DNA of 64,000 nucleotides. Source: Atlantibacter sp. RC6 (lineage in GTDB: Bacteria; Pseudomonadota; Gammaproteobacteria; Enterobacterales; Enterobacteriaceae). The stretch is taken from contig NZ_JACHZE010000004.1 in the NCBI RefSeq assembly GCF_014193285.1, positions 248,001 through 312,000 on the forward strand. Reading direction: 5' to 3'. Below, piece by piece: positions 53,952-62,717 of this stretch. Position numbers and translations under genes: made by a program. Positions within the stretch are counted from its first letter, which is position 1, and each line of letters opens with the position of its first letter. Under the pieces are notes generated by a model. It was not told where the DNA came from, did no database searches, and saw only the letters and a list, made by a program, of their open reading frames with translations.

Positions 53952-55130
53952 ATGTTTGAAAAACGTCACCGCATTACTTTGCTGTTTAACGCAAACAAAG
54001 CCTACGACCGGCAAGTTGTTGAGGGTGTAGGAGAATATCTTCAGGCGACCCAATCGAGCTGGGATATTTTTATTGAAGAGGATTTCCGGGCGCGTATCGA
54101 TAATATTAAAGAGTGGTTAGGTGACGGCGTTATCGCCGATTTTGATGATAAGGAGATCGAGCACCTGCTGGCGGATGTTAACGTGCCGATTGTCGGCGTG
54201 GGTGGCTCTTATCATCAGCCTGAGCACTATCCTCCGGTTCATTACATCGCTACCGATAACCACGCGCTGGTCGAACAGGCCTTTCTCCATTTAAAAGAAA
54301 AAGGCGTACACCGCTTTGCCTTCTATGGCTTGCCTGCATCCAGCGGCAAACGCTGGGCGGCGGAACGTGAACATGCGTTTTGCCAGCTTGTCGCCCAGGA
54401 GAAATACCGTGGCGTGGTGTATCAGGGCCTGGAAACTGCGCCAGATAACTGGCAGCACGCCCAGAACCGGCTGGCGGACTGGCTGCAGACCCTGCCGCCG
54501 CAAACCGGTATTATCGCGGTAACCGACGCCCGCGCGCGCCACGTTTTACAAGTCTGCGAGCATTTACATATTCCGGTGCCGGAGAAGATTTGCGTGATTG
54601 GTATCGATAACGAAGAGTTGACGCGCTATCTGTCACGGGTGGCGCTGTCGTCGGTGGCGCAGGGCACCCGCCAGATGGGGTATCAGGCGGCGAAGCTACT
54701 CCATCGCCTGTTAGCCAATGAAACCCTGCCGCTGCAACGCTTGCTGGTGCCGCCGGTAAAAGTGGTTGAGCGCCAGTCCACGGATTACCGTTCTCTGCAC
54801 GATCCGGCAGTGATTCAGGCGATGCATTACATCCGTAATCACGCCTGTAAGGGGATCAAAGTTGAGCAGGTGCTGGATGCCATCGGCATGTCGCGCTCCA
54901 ATCTTGAGAAGCGTTTTAAAGAAGAGGTTGGCGAGACCATTCACGCTGTACTGCACGCAGAAAAACTTCACAAAGCCCGCAGCCTGCTGATATCAACTTC
55001 GCTGTCTATTAACGAGATTTCGCAAATCTGTGGTTATCCGTCACTGCAGTATTTCTATTCGGTGTTCAAAAAAGAGTACGACGCTACGCCGAAAGATTAC
55101 CGTGAACGGCATAGCGAGTTTTCCCGTTAG
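53952..55130 (+). CDS. xylR: xylose operon activator
   Basis: XylR senses D-xylose and activates xylAB and xylFGH. The 392-residue length equals E. coli XylR. The N-terminal two-thirds is a LacI/PBP-like effector domain and the C-terminal part is an AraC-type helix-turn-helix (about 285-385, with CGYPSLQYFYSVFKKEYD). The start MFEKRHRITLLFNANK at 53952 is used in place of a longer open frame. It lies 96 bp after xylH. Confidence 0.97.
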   Translation: MFEKRHRITLLFNANKAYDRQVVEGVGEYLQATQSSWDIFIEEDFRARIDNIKEWLGDGVIADFDDKEIEHLLADVNVPIVGVGGSYHQPEHYPPVHYIATDNHALVEQAFLHLKEKGVHRFAFYGLPASSGKRWAAEREHAFCQLVAQEKYRGVVYQGLETAPDNWQHAQNRLADWLQTLPPQTGIIAVTDARARHVLQVCEHLHIPVPEKICVIGIDNEELTRYLSRVALSSVAQGTRQMGYQAAKLLHRLLANETLPLQRLLVPPVKVVERQSTDYRSLHDPAVIQAMHYIRNHACKGIKVEQVLDAIGMSRSNLEKRFKEEVGETIHAVLHAEKLHKARSLLISTSLSINEISQICGYPSLQYFYSVFKKEYDATPKDYRERHSEFSR

Positions 55131-55135
55131 GCAAC

Positions 55136-55168
55136 AAAAAACCCGGCCTGATTAGCCGGGTTTTGTCG
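55136..55168 (+). terminator. xylR terminator (also faces bax)
   Basis: AAAACCCGGC and GCCGGGTTTT flank a short loop. The flanking A and T runs let it act in both directions, for xylR and for the convergent bax gene. Confidence 0.88.
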
Positions 55169-55183
55169 GTTCGTAATGGTGAA

Positions 55184-56005
55184 TTACATATTCGCCGCCA
55201 GCAGCCGCTGGTTATCCTGATACATGGCAAACAGGTAATTGTTATAGCTCTGTCCTTTGGTGGAGTAGCCCCGGAGCTTGTGGATCATGTTGCTCGCCGT
55301 CAGCTCCTGATCCGCTTTTCGCAGCTGCGCACGCGATTTACGGAACGATGAGTACGCCGGATGGGTATTCAGATTGTTCACGTACGCCGACACAGACTCT
55401 TTCACAGAATCAAAGTGCGAATAGCCTTTCACTTTACCTGTCCCGCTGTTGCAGTGGCTTTTCGCACACTTCATGCCGAAAAGGTTGTTATTGCTACGGG
55501 CCAGTTTTGACGTCCCCCAACCACTCTCTGCCGCCGCCATCGTCGCCACCATACTGGTTGGGATAATGTCTACGCGCTCCAGCAAAGTGTTCCACGGAAT
55601 ACGCTTAGTATTTCCGTTCCACTTTACGTCGTAGTTTTGGGCAATTTTCTTCAGGCGCGCACGTTCGCTCGGCGACCAGCGCCCGTCGTACTGTTTAGAG
55701 ATAAGCCAGTTACGTTCCGCAGTAATCACCGCGTTTTGGCTGGTAATGTAAGGCATGACTGTCCGGAGAAACGCTTTTTTTCTTGGGGTCCCGGAAGGGT
55801 ATTTTCGCAAATCAGGAAGTGAACCGCTTATTTCACTATTGCGAGAATACTCTTTCTTACTGCTTGCCTGATGCTTACCGCTGGTTTTCTTAATCTGAGC
55901 TGTGTGACTCGTCGTGTGCTGTTTTGCCAGCACTTCACCTGAAACTGCATAGGTGAAAAAGATGAGTATCGCCGCCCCGATTGTTCGTAATCGAGTCGAT
56001 ATCAT
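55184..56005 (-). CDS. bax: Bax protein, glucosaminidase-like
   Basis: The 273-residue protein has a signal peptide (cleavage near VLAK, residue 28) and a C-terminal N-acetylglucosaminidase-like domain (about 140-255). The catalytic-region text MAAAESGWGTSKLARSNNNLFGMKC is present with its Glu. It is thought to act on peptidoglycan, but the physiological role is unclear. Length and residues match E. coli Bax. Confidence 0.93.
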   Translation of the reverse strand: MISTRLRTIGAAILIFFTYAVSGEVLAKQHTTSHTAQIKKTSGKHQASSKKEYSRNSEISGSLPDLRKYPSGTPRKKAFLRTVMPYITSQNAVITAERNWLISKQYDGRWSPSERARLKKIAQNYDVKWNGNTKRIPWNTLLERVDIIPTSMVATMAAAESGWGTSKLARSNNNLFGMKCAKSHCNSGTGKVKGYSHFDSVKESVSAYVNNLNTHPAYSSFRKSRAQLRKADQELTASNMIHKLRGYSTKGQSYNNYLFAMYQDNQRLLAANM

Positions 56006-56317
56006 TAGGTCTCCTGGTCGGATAAACGCATTCCAACACCTTATTCATGAGAAAAATTTGTGAACCGAATCTCAAATCTTACCAAAAATAACCTTCAAGA
56101 GCAGTAAAAGAAATAATACAAATCCGAAACCTTGTCACGTACGACCTTCTTATCGTAGTCAAAAATAATGATTTATCTGACGCTTATCGCAGAAAAAAGC
56201 AAAAATGAGAGATGGCTCACTCATCCTGTGGATTCCTCCTCGCAACCCTGAAACAAGGATGAGACCCGCTGGCGAAATTTTTGCCAGAATAGTCAAAACC
56301 CTTGAGTGAGCCGCCTG
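56006..56317. promoter_or_regulatory. bax/malS divergent region with MalT-like boxes
   Basis: MalT-box cores GGATGA occur as AAGGATGAGA on the plus strand (56255-56264) and as ACAGGATGAGTG on the minus strand (56218-56229). A weaker CGAGGAGGAATC lies at 56231-56242. Two opposed boxes plus one near site resemble MalT arrays, as known for malS in E. coli. Confidence 0.6.
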
Positions 56318-58354
56318 ATGAAGAAAACATTGTTAGTTCTGCTACTGCTGCCTGGTGCTGCGTTCGCACAGTGGAGCCTGCCTGATCTCCCTGCTTTTGA
56401 AGAACAAAGCCCCGGCGTCTTTAGCGCCCAGGGCCCACTGGAAAAAGGTGAGCGTCCCCTGCGCTTAACCCAGGGTGAACAATGCTGGCAGCCAGGCGGA
56501 GCAATTAAATTAAACCAGATGCTGTCGCTTACGCCCTGCACGGGCGACGCGCCTGAGTGGCGGTTGTTCCGCAGCGGCAATTATCACGTGCAGATTGATA
56601 CCCGCTCGGGCACGCCCACCCTGATGCTGAGCGTGAAACAGGATGAACCGCAAACCGTCGCGACAGCGGTTCGCCAGTGCCCGAAATGGGACGGCAGCCC
56701 GGTGACCGTTTCGGTTAACGATCGCTTTGAAGAGGGTTCACAGGTACGCGATTTTTACAGCGGCAACAGTGCGACCGTCACCGACGGCAAAATTACCCTG
56801 ATGCCGGCGGCAAGCAGTAATGGGTTGCTACTGCTGGAAGCAGAAGAAACGAGCGATAAAGCGCCCTTTAGCTGGCATAACGCCACCGTCTATTTTGTGC
56901 TGACCGACCGCTTCGAAAACGGCAATCCCGATAATGACAATAGCTACGGGCGGCACAAGGATGGCATGGAGGAGATCGGCACCTTCCACGGCGGCGATTT
57001 GCAGGGTCTGGCGCAAAAACTGGATTACTTGCAGGCGCTTGGCGTAAACGCGTTATGGATAAGCGCCCCCTTTGAACAGATCCACGGCTGGGTCGGCGGT
57101 GGCACGAAAGGCGATTTCCCGCACTATGCCTATCACGGTTATTACACCCAGGACTGGACCACGCTCGACGCCAATATGGGCACCCGCGACGATCTCCAGA
57201 AGCTGGTTGACGGCGCGCATCAGCGCGGTATCCGCGTTCTTTTTGATATCGTTATGAACCACGCTGGTTACGCTACCCTGGCGGATATGCAGCAATACCA
57301 GTTTGGCGCGCTGTATCTGAAAGGCGATGAAATCACCAAAACCCTCGGTGAGAACTGGACTGACTGGAAACCCGGCCCGGGTCAGAGCTGGCACAGTTTT
57401 AATGACTACATCAACTTCAGCGATAAAGCCGCCTGGGAGAAATGGTGGGGTAAAAACTGGATCCGTACCGATATTGGCGACTACGACAGCCCCGGCTTTG
57501 ACGACCTCACCATGTCGCTGGCGTTTCTACCGGATTTGAAAACCGAATCCATCACGCCGACCGGATTACCGAATTTCTATAGCCAGAAACCTGACACCCG
57601 GGCCAAAGAGCGCCCCAATTTTACGCCGCGTGATTATCTGACCCAGTGGCTCAGCCAGTGGGTGCGTGACTATGGCATTGACGGTTTCCGGGTCGATACT
57701 GCAAAGCATGTTGAAATGGGTGCCTGGCAGCAATTAAAAAATCAGGCCAACGACGCGCTGCGGGAATGGAAGGCCGCTAATCCAGATAAAAAGCTGGACG
57801 ACGCGCCTTTCTGGATGACTGGCGAAGCCTGGGGGCATGGCGTCATGCAGAGCGATTACTACCGTAACGGCTTTGACGCGATGATCAATTTTGATTATCA
57901 GGAACAGGCGGCGGGTGCGGTGGATTGCCTGGCGAATATTGACCCTATCTGGCAACAGATGGCGGACAAACTTCAGCAGTTTAACGTCTTAAGCTATCTC
58001 TCTTCGCACGATACCCGGTTATTCCGTGAAGGCGGTACCCGCGCGGCGGAGCTGTTACTGTTAGCGCCCGGCGCGGTGCAAATCTTTTACGGTGACGAGA
58101 CGGCGCGCCCGTTTGGCCCCACCGGTTCCGATCCGCTTCAAGGAACCCGTTCGTCGATGAACTGGCAGGACGTTGAAGGTGCGCAGGCCGCGACGCTGGC
58201 GCACTGGCAGAAAATCGCTCAGTTCCGCGCTCGCCACCCGGCGATTGGTGAAGGGAAACACATCCCGCTGAGCGATGACAAGATCTACGGTTTTAGCCGT
58301 GTTCAGGGCGACGACACGGTGATGGTGATCTGGGCAGGTCAACCGCAAAAGTGA
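56318..58354 (+). CDS. malS: periplasmic alpha-amylase
   Basis: MalS cleaves long maltodextrins in the periplasm for the maltose system. The 678-residue protein has a signal peptide ending near AAFA-QWSL (residue 17) and a GH13 catalytic domain. The conserved regions are DIVMNHAGY (region I), GFRVDTAKH (region II with the Asp nucleophile), GEAWGHG (region III) and LSSHDTRLF (region IV). ATG 56318 gives the proper signal peptide; an earlier GTG at 56306 is possible. Length matches E. coli MalS. Confidence 0.95.
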   Translation: MKKTLLVLLLLPGAAFAQWSLPDLPAFEEQSPGVFSAQGPLEKGERPLRLTQGEQCWQPGGAIKLNQMLSLTPCTGDAPEWRLFRSGNYHVQIDTRSGTPTLMLSVKQDEPQTVATAVRQCPKWDGSPVTVSVNDRFEEGSQVRDFYSGNSATVTDGKITLMPAASSNGLLLLEAEETSDKAPFSWHNATVYFVLTDRFENGNPDNDNSYGRHKDGMEEIGTFHGGDLQGLAQKLDYLQALGVNALWISAPFEQIHGWVGGGTKGDFPHYAYHGYYTQDWTTLDANMGTRDDLQKLVDGAHQRGIRVLFDIVMNHAGYATLADMQQYQFGALYLKGDEITKTLGENWTDWKPGPGQSWHSFNDYINFSDKAAWEKWWGKNWIRTDIGDYDSPGFDDLTMSLAFLPDLKTESITPTGLPNFYSQKPDTRAKERPNFTPRDYLTQWLSQWVRDYGIDGFRVDTAKHVEMGAWQQLKNQANDALREWKAANPDKKLDDAPFWMTGEAWGHGVMQSDYYRNGFDAMINFDYQEQAAGAVDCLANIDPIWQQMADKLQQFNVLSYLSSHDTRLFREGGTRAAELLLLAPGAVQIFYGDETARPFGPTGSDPLQGTRSSMNWQDVEGAQAATLAHWQKIAQFRARHPAIGEGKHIPLSDDKIYGFSRVQGDDTVMVIWAGQPQK

Positions 58355-58366
58355 TGCAGCAGCAGG

Positions 58367-58398
58367 TTATGCCAGAATATCGCGCATGTCTGGCATAA
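58367..58398 (+). terminator. inverted repeat downstream of malS
   Basis: TTATGCCAGA and TCTGGCATAA form a perfect 10-bp inverted repeat with a 12-base loop, 13 bp after the malS stop. A T run is missing, so termination is likely but not certain. Confidence 0.55.
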
Positions 58399-58491
58399 TC
58401 GGCAATACTTGTCTGGACTGGCCTGTTTGCGCCGGTGAACAGGTAGCGTTATCGTGAGCCTCTTTTATAAGTATTCGATATCAAGACGGCT

Positions 58492-59748
58492 ATGACTTTT
58501 TCTCTTTTCGGCGACAAATTCACCCGCCATGCAGGCATTACGCGCCTGATGGAAGACCTTAACGACGGGTTACGTACTCCTGGCGCAATCATGCTGGGCG
58601 GTGGGAACCCGGCGCAAATCCCGGAGATGAATGACTATTTCCAGAAACTCCTGGGTGAGATGCTGGAAACCGGCAAAGTCACTGAAGCGCTTTGTAATTA
58701 TGATGGCCCACAGGGTAAAAGCGAACTGCTGGACGCGCTCGCCGGTATGCTACGCGAAGAATTTGGTTGGGATATCGAACCACAGAATATTGCGCTAACA
58801 AACGGCAGCCAGAGCGCGTTTTTCTACTTGTTTAACCTGTTTGCAGGTCGTCAGGCGGACGGCTCGACTAAAAAAGCGTTGTTCCCACTGGCGCCGGAAT
58901 ATATCGGCTACGCGGATTCCGGCCTGGAGGAGGAGCTTTTCGTCTCGGCGCGTCCGAATATTGAACTGTTGCCGGAAGGCCAGTTTAAATATCACGTGGA
59001 TTTCGAGCATCTGCATATTGGTGAGGAAACCGCGATGATCTGTGTCTCGCGCCCCACCAACCCGACCGGCAATGTGATCACCGATGACGAGTTGATGAAG
59101 CTGGACGCTCTCGCCAACCAGCACGGCATCCCGCTGGTCATTGATAACGCTTATGGCGTCCCCTTCCCGGGCATTATCTTTTCTGAAGCGCGCCCGCTGT
59201 GGAACCCGAATATAGTTCTGTGCATGAGCCTGTCAAAACTGGGCCTGCCGGGCAGCCGCTGCGGAATTATTATCGCCAATGAAAAGATCATCTCCGCCGT
59301 CAGCAATATGAACGGCATTATCAGCCTGGCGCCCGGTGGCATCGGCCCTGCTATCGCCTGTGAAATGATTAAGCGTAAAGACCTGCTGCGCCTGTCTGAA
59401 ACGGTGATCAAGCCGTTTTATCAGCAGCGCGTTCAGGAAACGATTGCCGTTATTCGTCGCTATTTACCGGAAGAGCGTTGCTTGATCCACAAACCGGAAG
59501 GCGCGATTTTTCTGTGGCTGTGGTTTAAAGATTTGCCGATTACTACCGAGCTGCTGTATCAACGCCTGAAAAAACGCGGCGTATTGATGGTGCCGGGGGA
59601 TTACTTCTTTCCGGGTCTTGATAAGCCGTGGCCCCATACCCACCAGTGTATGCGTATGAACTATGTGCCGAAGCTGGAAAAAATCGAGGCGGGGGTGAAA
59701 ATCCTGGCGGAAGAGATTGCGCTCGCCTGGCAAGAGGCCAGCGCATAA
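58492..59748 (+). CDS. avtA: valine-pyruvate transaminase
   Basis: AvtA makes valine and alpha-ketobutyrate-family amino acids by transferring amino groups to and from pyruvate/alanine. The 418-residue PLP enzyme of fold type I has the PLP lysine in SLSKLGLPGSR near residue 247. It also has NYDGPQG near 66 and SRPTNPTGNV near 183. Length and sequence match E. coli AvtA (417). Confidence 0.96.
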   Translation: MTFSLFGDKFTRHAGITRLMEDLNDGLRTPGAIMLGGGNPAQIPEMNDYFQKLLGEMLETGKVTEALCNYDGPQGKSELLDALAGMLREEFGWDIEPQNIALTNGSQSAFFYLFNLFAGRQADGSTKKALFPLAPEYIGYADSGLEEELFVSARPNIELLPEGQFKYHVDFEHLHIGEETAMICVSRPTNPTGNVITDDELMKLDALANQHGIPLVIDNAYGVPFPGIIFSEARPLWNPNIVLCMSLSKLGLPGSRCGIIIANEKIISAVSNMNGIISLAPGGIGPAIACEMIKRKDLLRLSETVIKPFYQQRVQETIAVIRRYLPEERCLIHKPEGAIFLWLWFKDLPITTELLYQRLKKRGVLMVPGDYFFPGLDKPWPHTHQCMRMNYVPKLEKIEAGVKILAEEIALAWQEASA

Positions 59749-59752
59749 CGGC

Positions 59753-60241
59753 TTACCACGCCGCCGCCCGGCGGCGTTTATCCGCGCTGATTTGCTCAAG
59801 CTGTTTCGGGTCCATACAGCGCAGAGCCGATGTTGGGCACGCCTCGACGCACGCCGGGCCCGCGTCCCGATGCCAGCATAAATCGCACTTCAGCGCCTGC
59901 ACCTGATGCGCGGCGACGGTAACCACCTCCATCGCCCCGTAAGGGCATGCCACCATACAGGTTTTGCAGCCGATGCAGCGCGCCTGATCCACATCAACAA
60001 AATCCCCACGGCGGGAAATCGCCTGGGTGGGACACACCGCGCCGCACGGCGCGTCTTCACACTGGCGGCATACTGCGGCAGTAGACAGCATACCGGTCTT
60101 GACCACCCGAATACGCGGTTGAAAGGCTTCCGGGCTGACCACTGAGCAATCCTGCGCGGCCTGATGCGAGACGACACAGGCCACTTCACAAGTACGGCAA
60201 CCAATACATTTATTCGCTTCGGCAACAATAAAGCGGTTCAT
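59753..60241 (-). CDS. ysaA: 4Fe-4S ferredoxin-type protein YsaA
   Basis: The 162-residue protein has four cysteine clusters of the CxxCxxC type that bind [4Fe-4S] centres. They are CIGCRTCEVAC near residue 12, CRQCEDAPC near 53, CIGCKTCMVAC near 83 and CDLCWHRDAGPAC near 115. It is a HydN/DmsB-like electron-transfer subunit; the partner is unknown. ATG 60241 with GGAGTGGGAA just upstream is preferred to ATG 60253. Its end is 5 bp from avtA (convergent). Confidence 0.9.
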   Translation of the reverse strand: MNRFIVAEANKCIGCRTCEVACVVSHQAAQDCSVVSPEAFQPRIRVVKTGMLSTAAVCRQCEDAPCGAVCPTQAISRRGDFVDVDQARCIGCKTCMVACPYGAMEVVTVAAHQVQALKCDLCWHRDAGPACVEACPTSALRCMDPKQLEQISADKRRRAAAW

Positions 60242-60457
60242 TTCCCACTCCATCAGACCCTAAAAGAGCCAGATTGCCAGAAAACCCCTGCCACTCTCTT
60301 TGATCCTGGCGGGTAAAGCGGACAGTTTTCACTCGCTGCTTATCGTTTGCTGATAAATCCTGGCTAGCCTGCTGTTTTTAAACCATTACCTTTATTTACA
60401 CTCCGCTGGCGGGCCTCAGCCATAATTAATCGTATGCCTCTCTGAAAGGAAAATCAT

Positions 60458-61342
60458 ATGCAGCATTTCATTGGCTTCGATGTAGGTGGGACACACATCA
60501 AACATGGCGTGATGGATGAAGAAGGGAATGAACTGACTTCCGATGAGTACGACACGCCGGAAGACGAGCAAACGTTCCGCAAAAAATGGCAGGAAGTGGT
60601 TGAGGCATATCAAAAAGAGCACGACATTACCGGTATTGGCGTAAGTTTTCCGGGGCATATCAATGCGCACACCGGAGAAGCCGCAAAAGCGGGCGCGCTG
60701 GACTATCTGGATGGCGTTAATCTGCTGGAACTGTTCGGCGAACTGACCGATTTGCCAGCCATCGTGGAGAACGACGCCAACTGCGCGGCGCTGGGCGAGC
60801 TGTGGCGCGGCGCGGGCAGAGATTTTGAAAACTTTGTGTGCATCACTGTTGGCACGGGTATCGGTGGCGGGATTATTCTCGACAGAGAGCTTTACCGGGG
60901 CTCCCACTACCGCGCCGGGGAGTTTGGCGTGATCCCGGTGGGCAACAACGGCGAGTGCATGCATGAAGTGGCGTCCGCCAGCGGGCTAATGGAAGCCTGC
61001 CGCCAGGCGCTGGCGTTGTCCGTGGATGAAATGCCCCACGGCAAAGAACTGTTTGAACGCATGGATAGCGACGTGCATTTACGCGAAGCGATTAATGCAT
61101 GGGCGCGCAACCTGGCGCGTGGCGTCTATAGCGTGATCTCAATGTTTGACCCGCAGGTAGTATTAATTGGCGGCGGAATCAGCGAAGAAGAGAAAGTGTT
61201 CCAGCTATTAAAGCGTCATCTGGAGACCTTTGAGCTATGGGATGACTTGCAGGTTCCGATCCAACCCTGCCAACTGGGTAATCAGGCTGGGCGACTCGGC
61301 GCGGTATGGCAGGCGAAAAGAAAAATCGCGCCCCGCAAATGA
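60458..61342 (+). CDS. ROK-family sugar kinase
   Basis: The 294-residue protein has the N-terminal ATP motif GFDVGGTHIKHGV. It also has the ROK repressor/kinase segment ITVGTGIGGGII near residue 130 and a following zinc-site-like CMHEVASASG (one Cys only of the usual set). There is no helix-turn-helix, so it is a kinase and not a NagC-type regulator. Glucokinase or beta-glucoside kinase are the best guesses. E. coli has a different gene set (yiaI-yiaS) at this place. Confidence 0.82.
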   Translation: MQHFIGFDVGGTHIKHGVMDEEGNELTSDEYDTPEDEQTFRKKWQEVVEAYQKEHDITGIGVSFPGHINAHTGEAAKAGALDYLDGVNLLELFGELTDLPAIVENDANCAALGELWRGAGRDFENFVCITVGTGIGGGIILDRELYRGSHYRAGEFGVIPVGNNGECMHEVASASGLMEACRQALALSVDEMPHGKELFERMDSDVHLREAINAWARNLARGVYSVISMFDPQVVLIGGGISEEEKVFQLLKRHLETFELWDDLQVPIQPCQLGNQAGRLGAVWQAKRKIAPRK

Positions 61343-61366
61343 GGGCGCGAGCGTCACGGCGAATAA

Positions 61367-62518
61367 TTAAAATGCCGCCTGGTAGATAGCCACAATCTCT
61401 TCATGTGACGCCTGAATGGGATTGGTCAAACCGCAGGCGTCTTTCAGCGCATTGGTGGCGAGCGTCGCGAAATCCTGCTCTTTGACGTGCAGGTCGCGCA
61501 GCCCAGCCGGAATATTGACCCGTTTGGCCAGTTGGCGAATGGCTTCAATGCAGGCCTGCGCGCCTTGCTGTACGCTCATGCCGCTGACATCCACCCCCAT
61601 CGCCTCGGCGCAATCGCGTAAACGCGCGGCGGCTACGCGGCTGTTGAACTGCTCAACGTGCGGCAGCAGGATGGCGTTACATACGCCATGCGGCAGATCG
61701 TAGAAGCCGCCGAGCTGGTGCGCCATCGCGTGAACGTAGCCGAGCGAGGCGTTATTAAAGGCCATACCCGCCATAAATTGCGCATACGCCATGGCTTCAC
61801 GCGCAACCATGTTATCGCCTTCATCAACGGCAACCGGCAAATTTTTGGCAATCATGGTAATTGCTTTTAGCGCGCACGCATCGGTAATTGGCGTGGCGGC
61901 AGTAGAAACATAGGCTTCAATAGCATGGGTTAACGCATCCATACCGGTTGCTGCCGTCAGGGATTTCGGCATCCCCATCATCAAGGCCGGATCGTTAACC
62001 GACATCACTGGCGTCACATGTTTATCAACAATCGCCATTTTTATATGGCGCTGCTCGTCGGTAATAATGCAGAAGCGGGTCATTTCTGACGCTGTGCCCG
62101 CCGTGGTATTAATGGCAATCATCGGCAGTTGTGGTTTAGAGGAGCGATCGACGCCTTCGTAATCCCCTATATCACCGCCATTAGCGGCAACCAGAGCAAT
62201 CCCTTTTGCACAATCATGCGGGGAACCGCCGCCCAGTGAAATCACACAATCACAATAATTCGCGCGCAACATCGCCACACCGGCTTGCACATTAGCCCTG
62301 GTCGGATTGGGATGGGTTTCGTCGAATACAATACTTTTGATATTGCGTTCCGCCAGCGCTTGCTGGAGCTGCTCCGCCATGCCGAGTTTTGCCAACATAA
62401 TATCGGTGACGATGAGCGCGCTTTTATAACCATAATCGCGGGCAGTATTTAACGCATCATTTAACGAGTTCGTGCCAATAACATTGACGGCAGGAATATA
62501 AAATACGGATGTCATCAT
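61367..62518 (-). CDS. yiaY: iron-containing alcohol dehydrogenase YiaY
   Basis: The 383-residue length equals E. coli YiaY, a group III (Fe-type) alcohol dehydrogenase. The motif [13 protein letters not shown] is near residue 97, [16 protein letters not shown] near 140 and the iron-site histidines lie in [12 protein letters not shown] and PHGVCNA. ATG 62518 fits the AAGGA site and aligns with E. coli; an upstream start at 62572 was rejected. Confidence 0.94.
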   Translation of the reverse strand: MMTSVFYIPAVNVIGTNSLNDALNTARDYGYKSALIVTDIMLAKLGMAEQLQQALAERNIKSIVFDETHPNPTRANVQAGVAMLRANYCDCVISLGGGSPHDCAKGIALVAANGGDIGDYEGVDRSSKPQLPMIAINTTAGTASEMTRFCIITDEQRHIKMAIVDKHVTPVMSVNDPALMMGMPKSLTAATGMDALTHAIEAYVSTAATPITDACALKAITMIAKNLPVAVDEGDNMVAREAMAYAQFMAGMAFNNASLGYVHAMAHQLGGFYDLPHGVCNAILLPHVEQFNSRVAAARLRDCAEAMGVDVSGMSVQQGAQACIEAIRQLAKRVNIPAGLRDLHVKEQDFATLATNALKDACGLTNPIQASHEEIVAIYQAAF

Positions 62519-62717
62519 TTTCTTCCTTGGTGGATTTAAAAACTTTTTCCGTAATATACCCGCGAAATTCAAAAAGAAAGCGTCAGATAATAAAAAGCAA
62601 CAATAAAAGGCACCACAAATAGCAATTAATAGAAAATGAGAAGTTATTTATTATTAATTATAATGAATTGAAGCGAGGCATATACATAAATATATACCTC
62701 GCTCCGCCAGCACGTCA

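Noticed and set aside
60458-61342. A NagC/Mlc-type ROK repressor
   Set aside because: There is no N-terminal helix-turn-helix; the protein starts directly with the kinase ATP motif.
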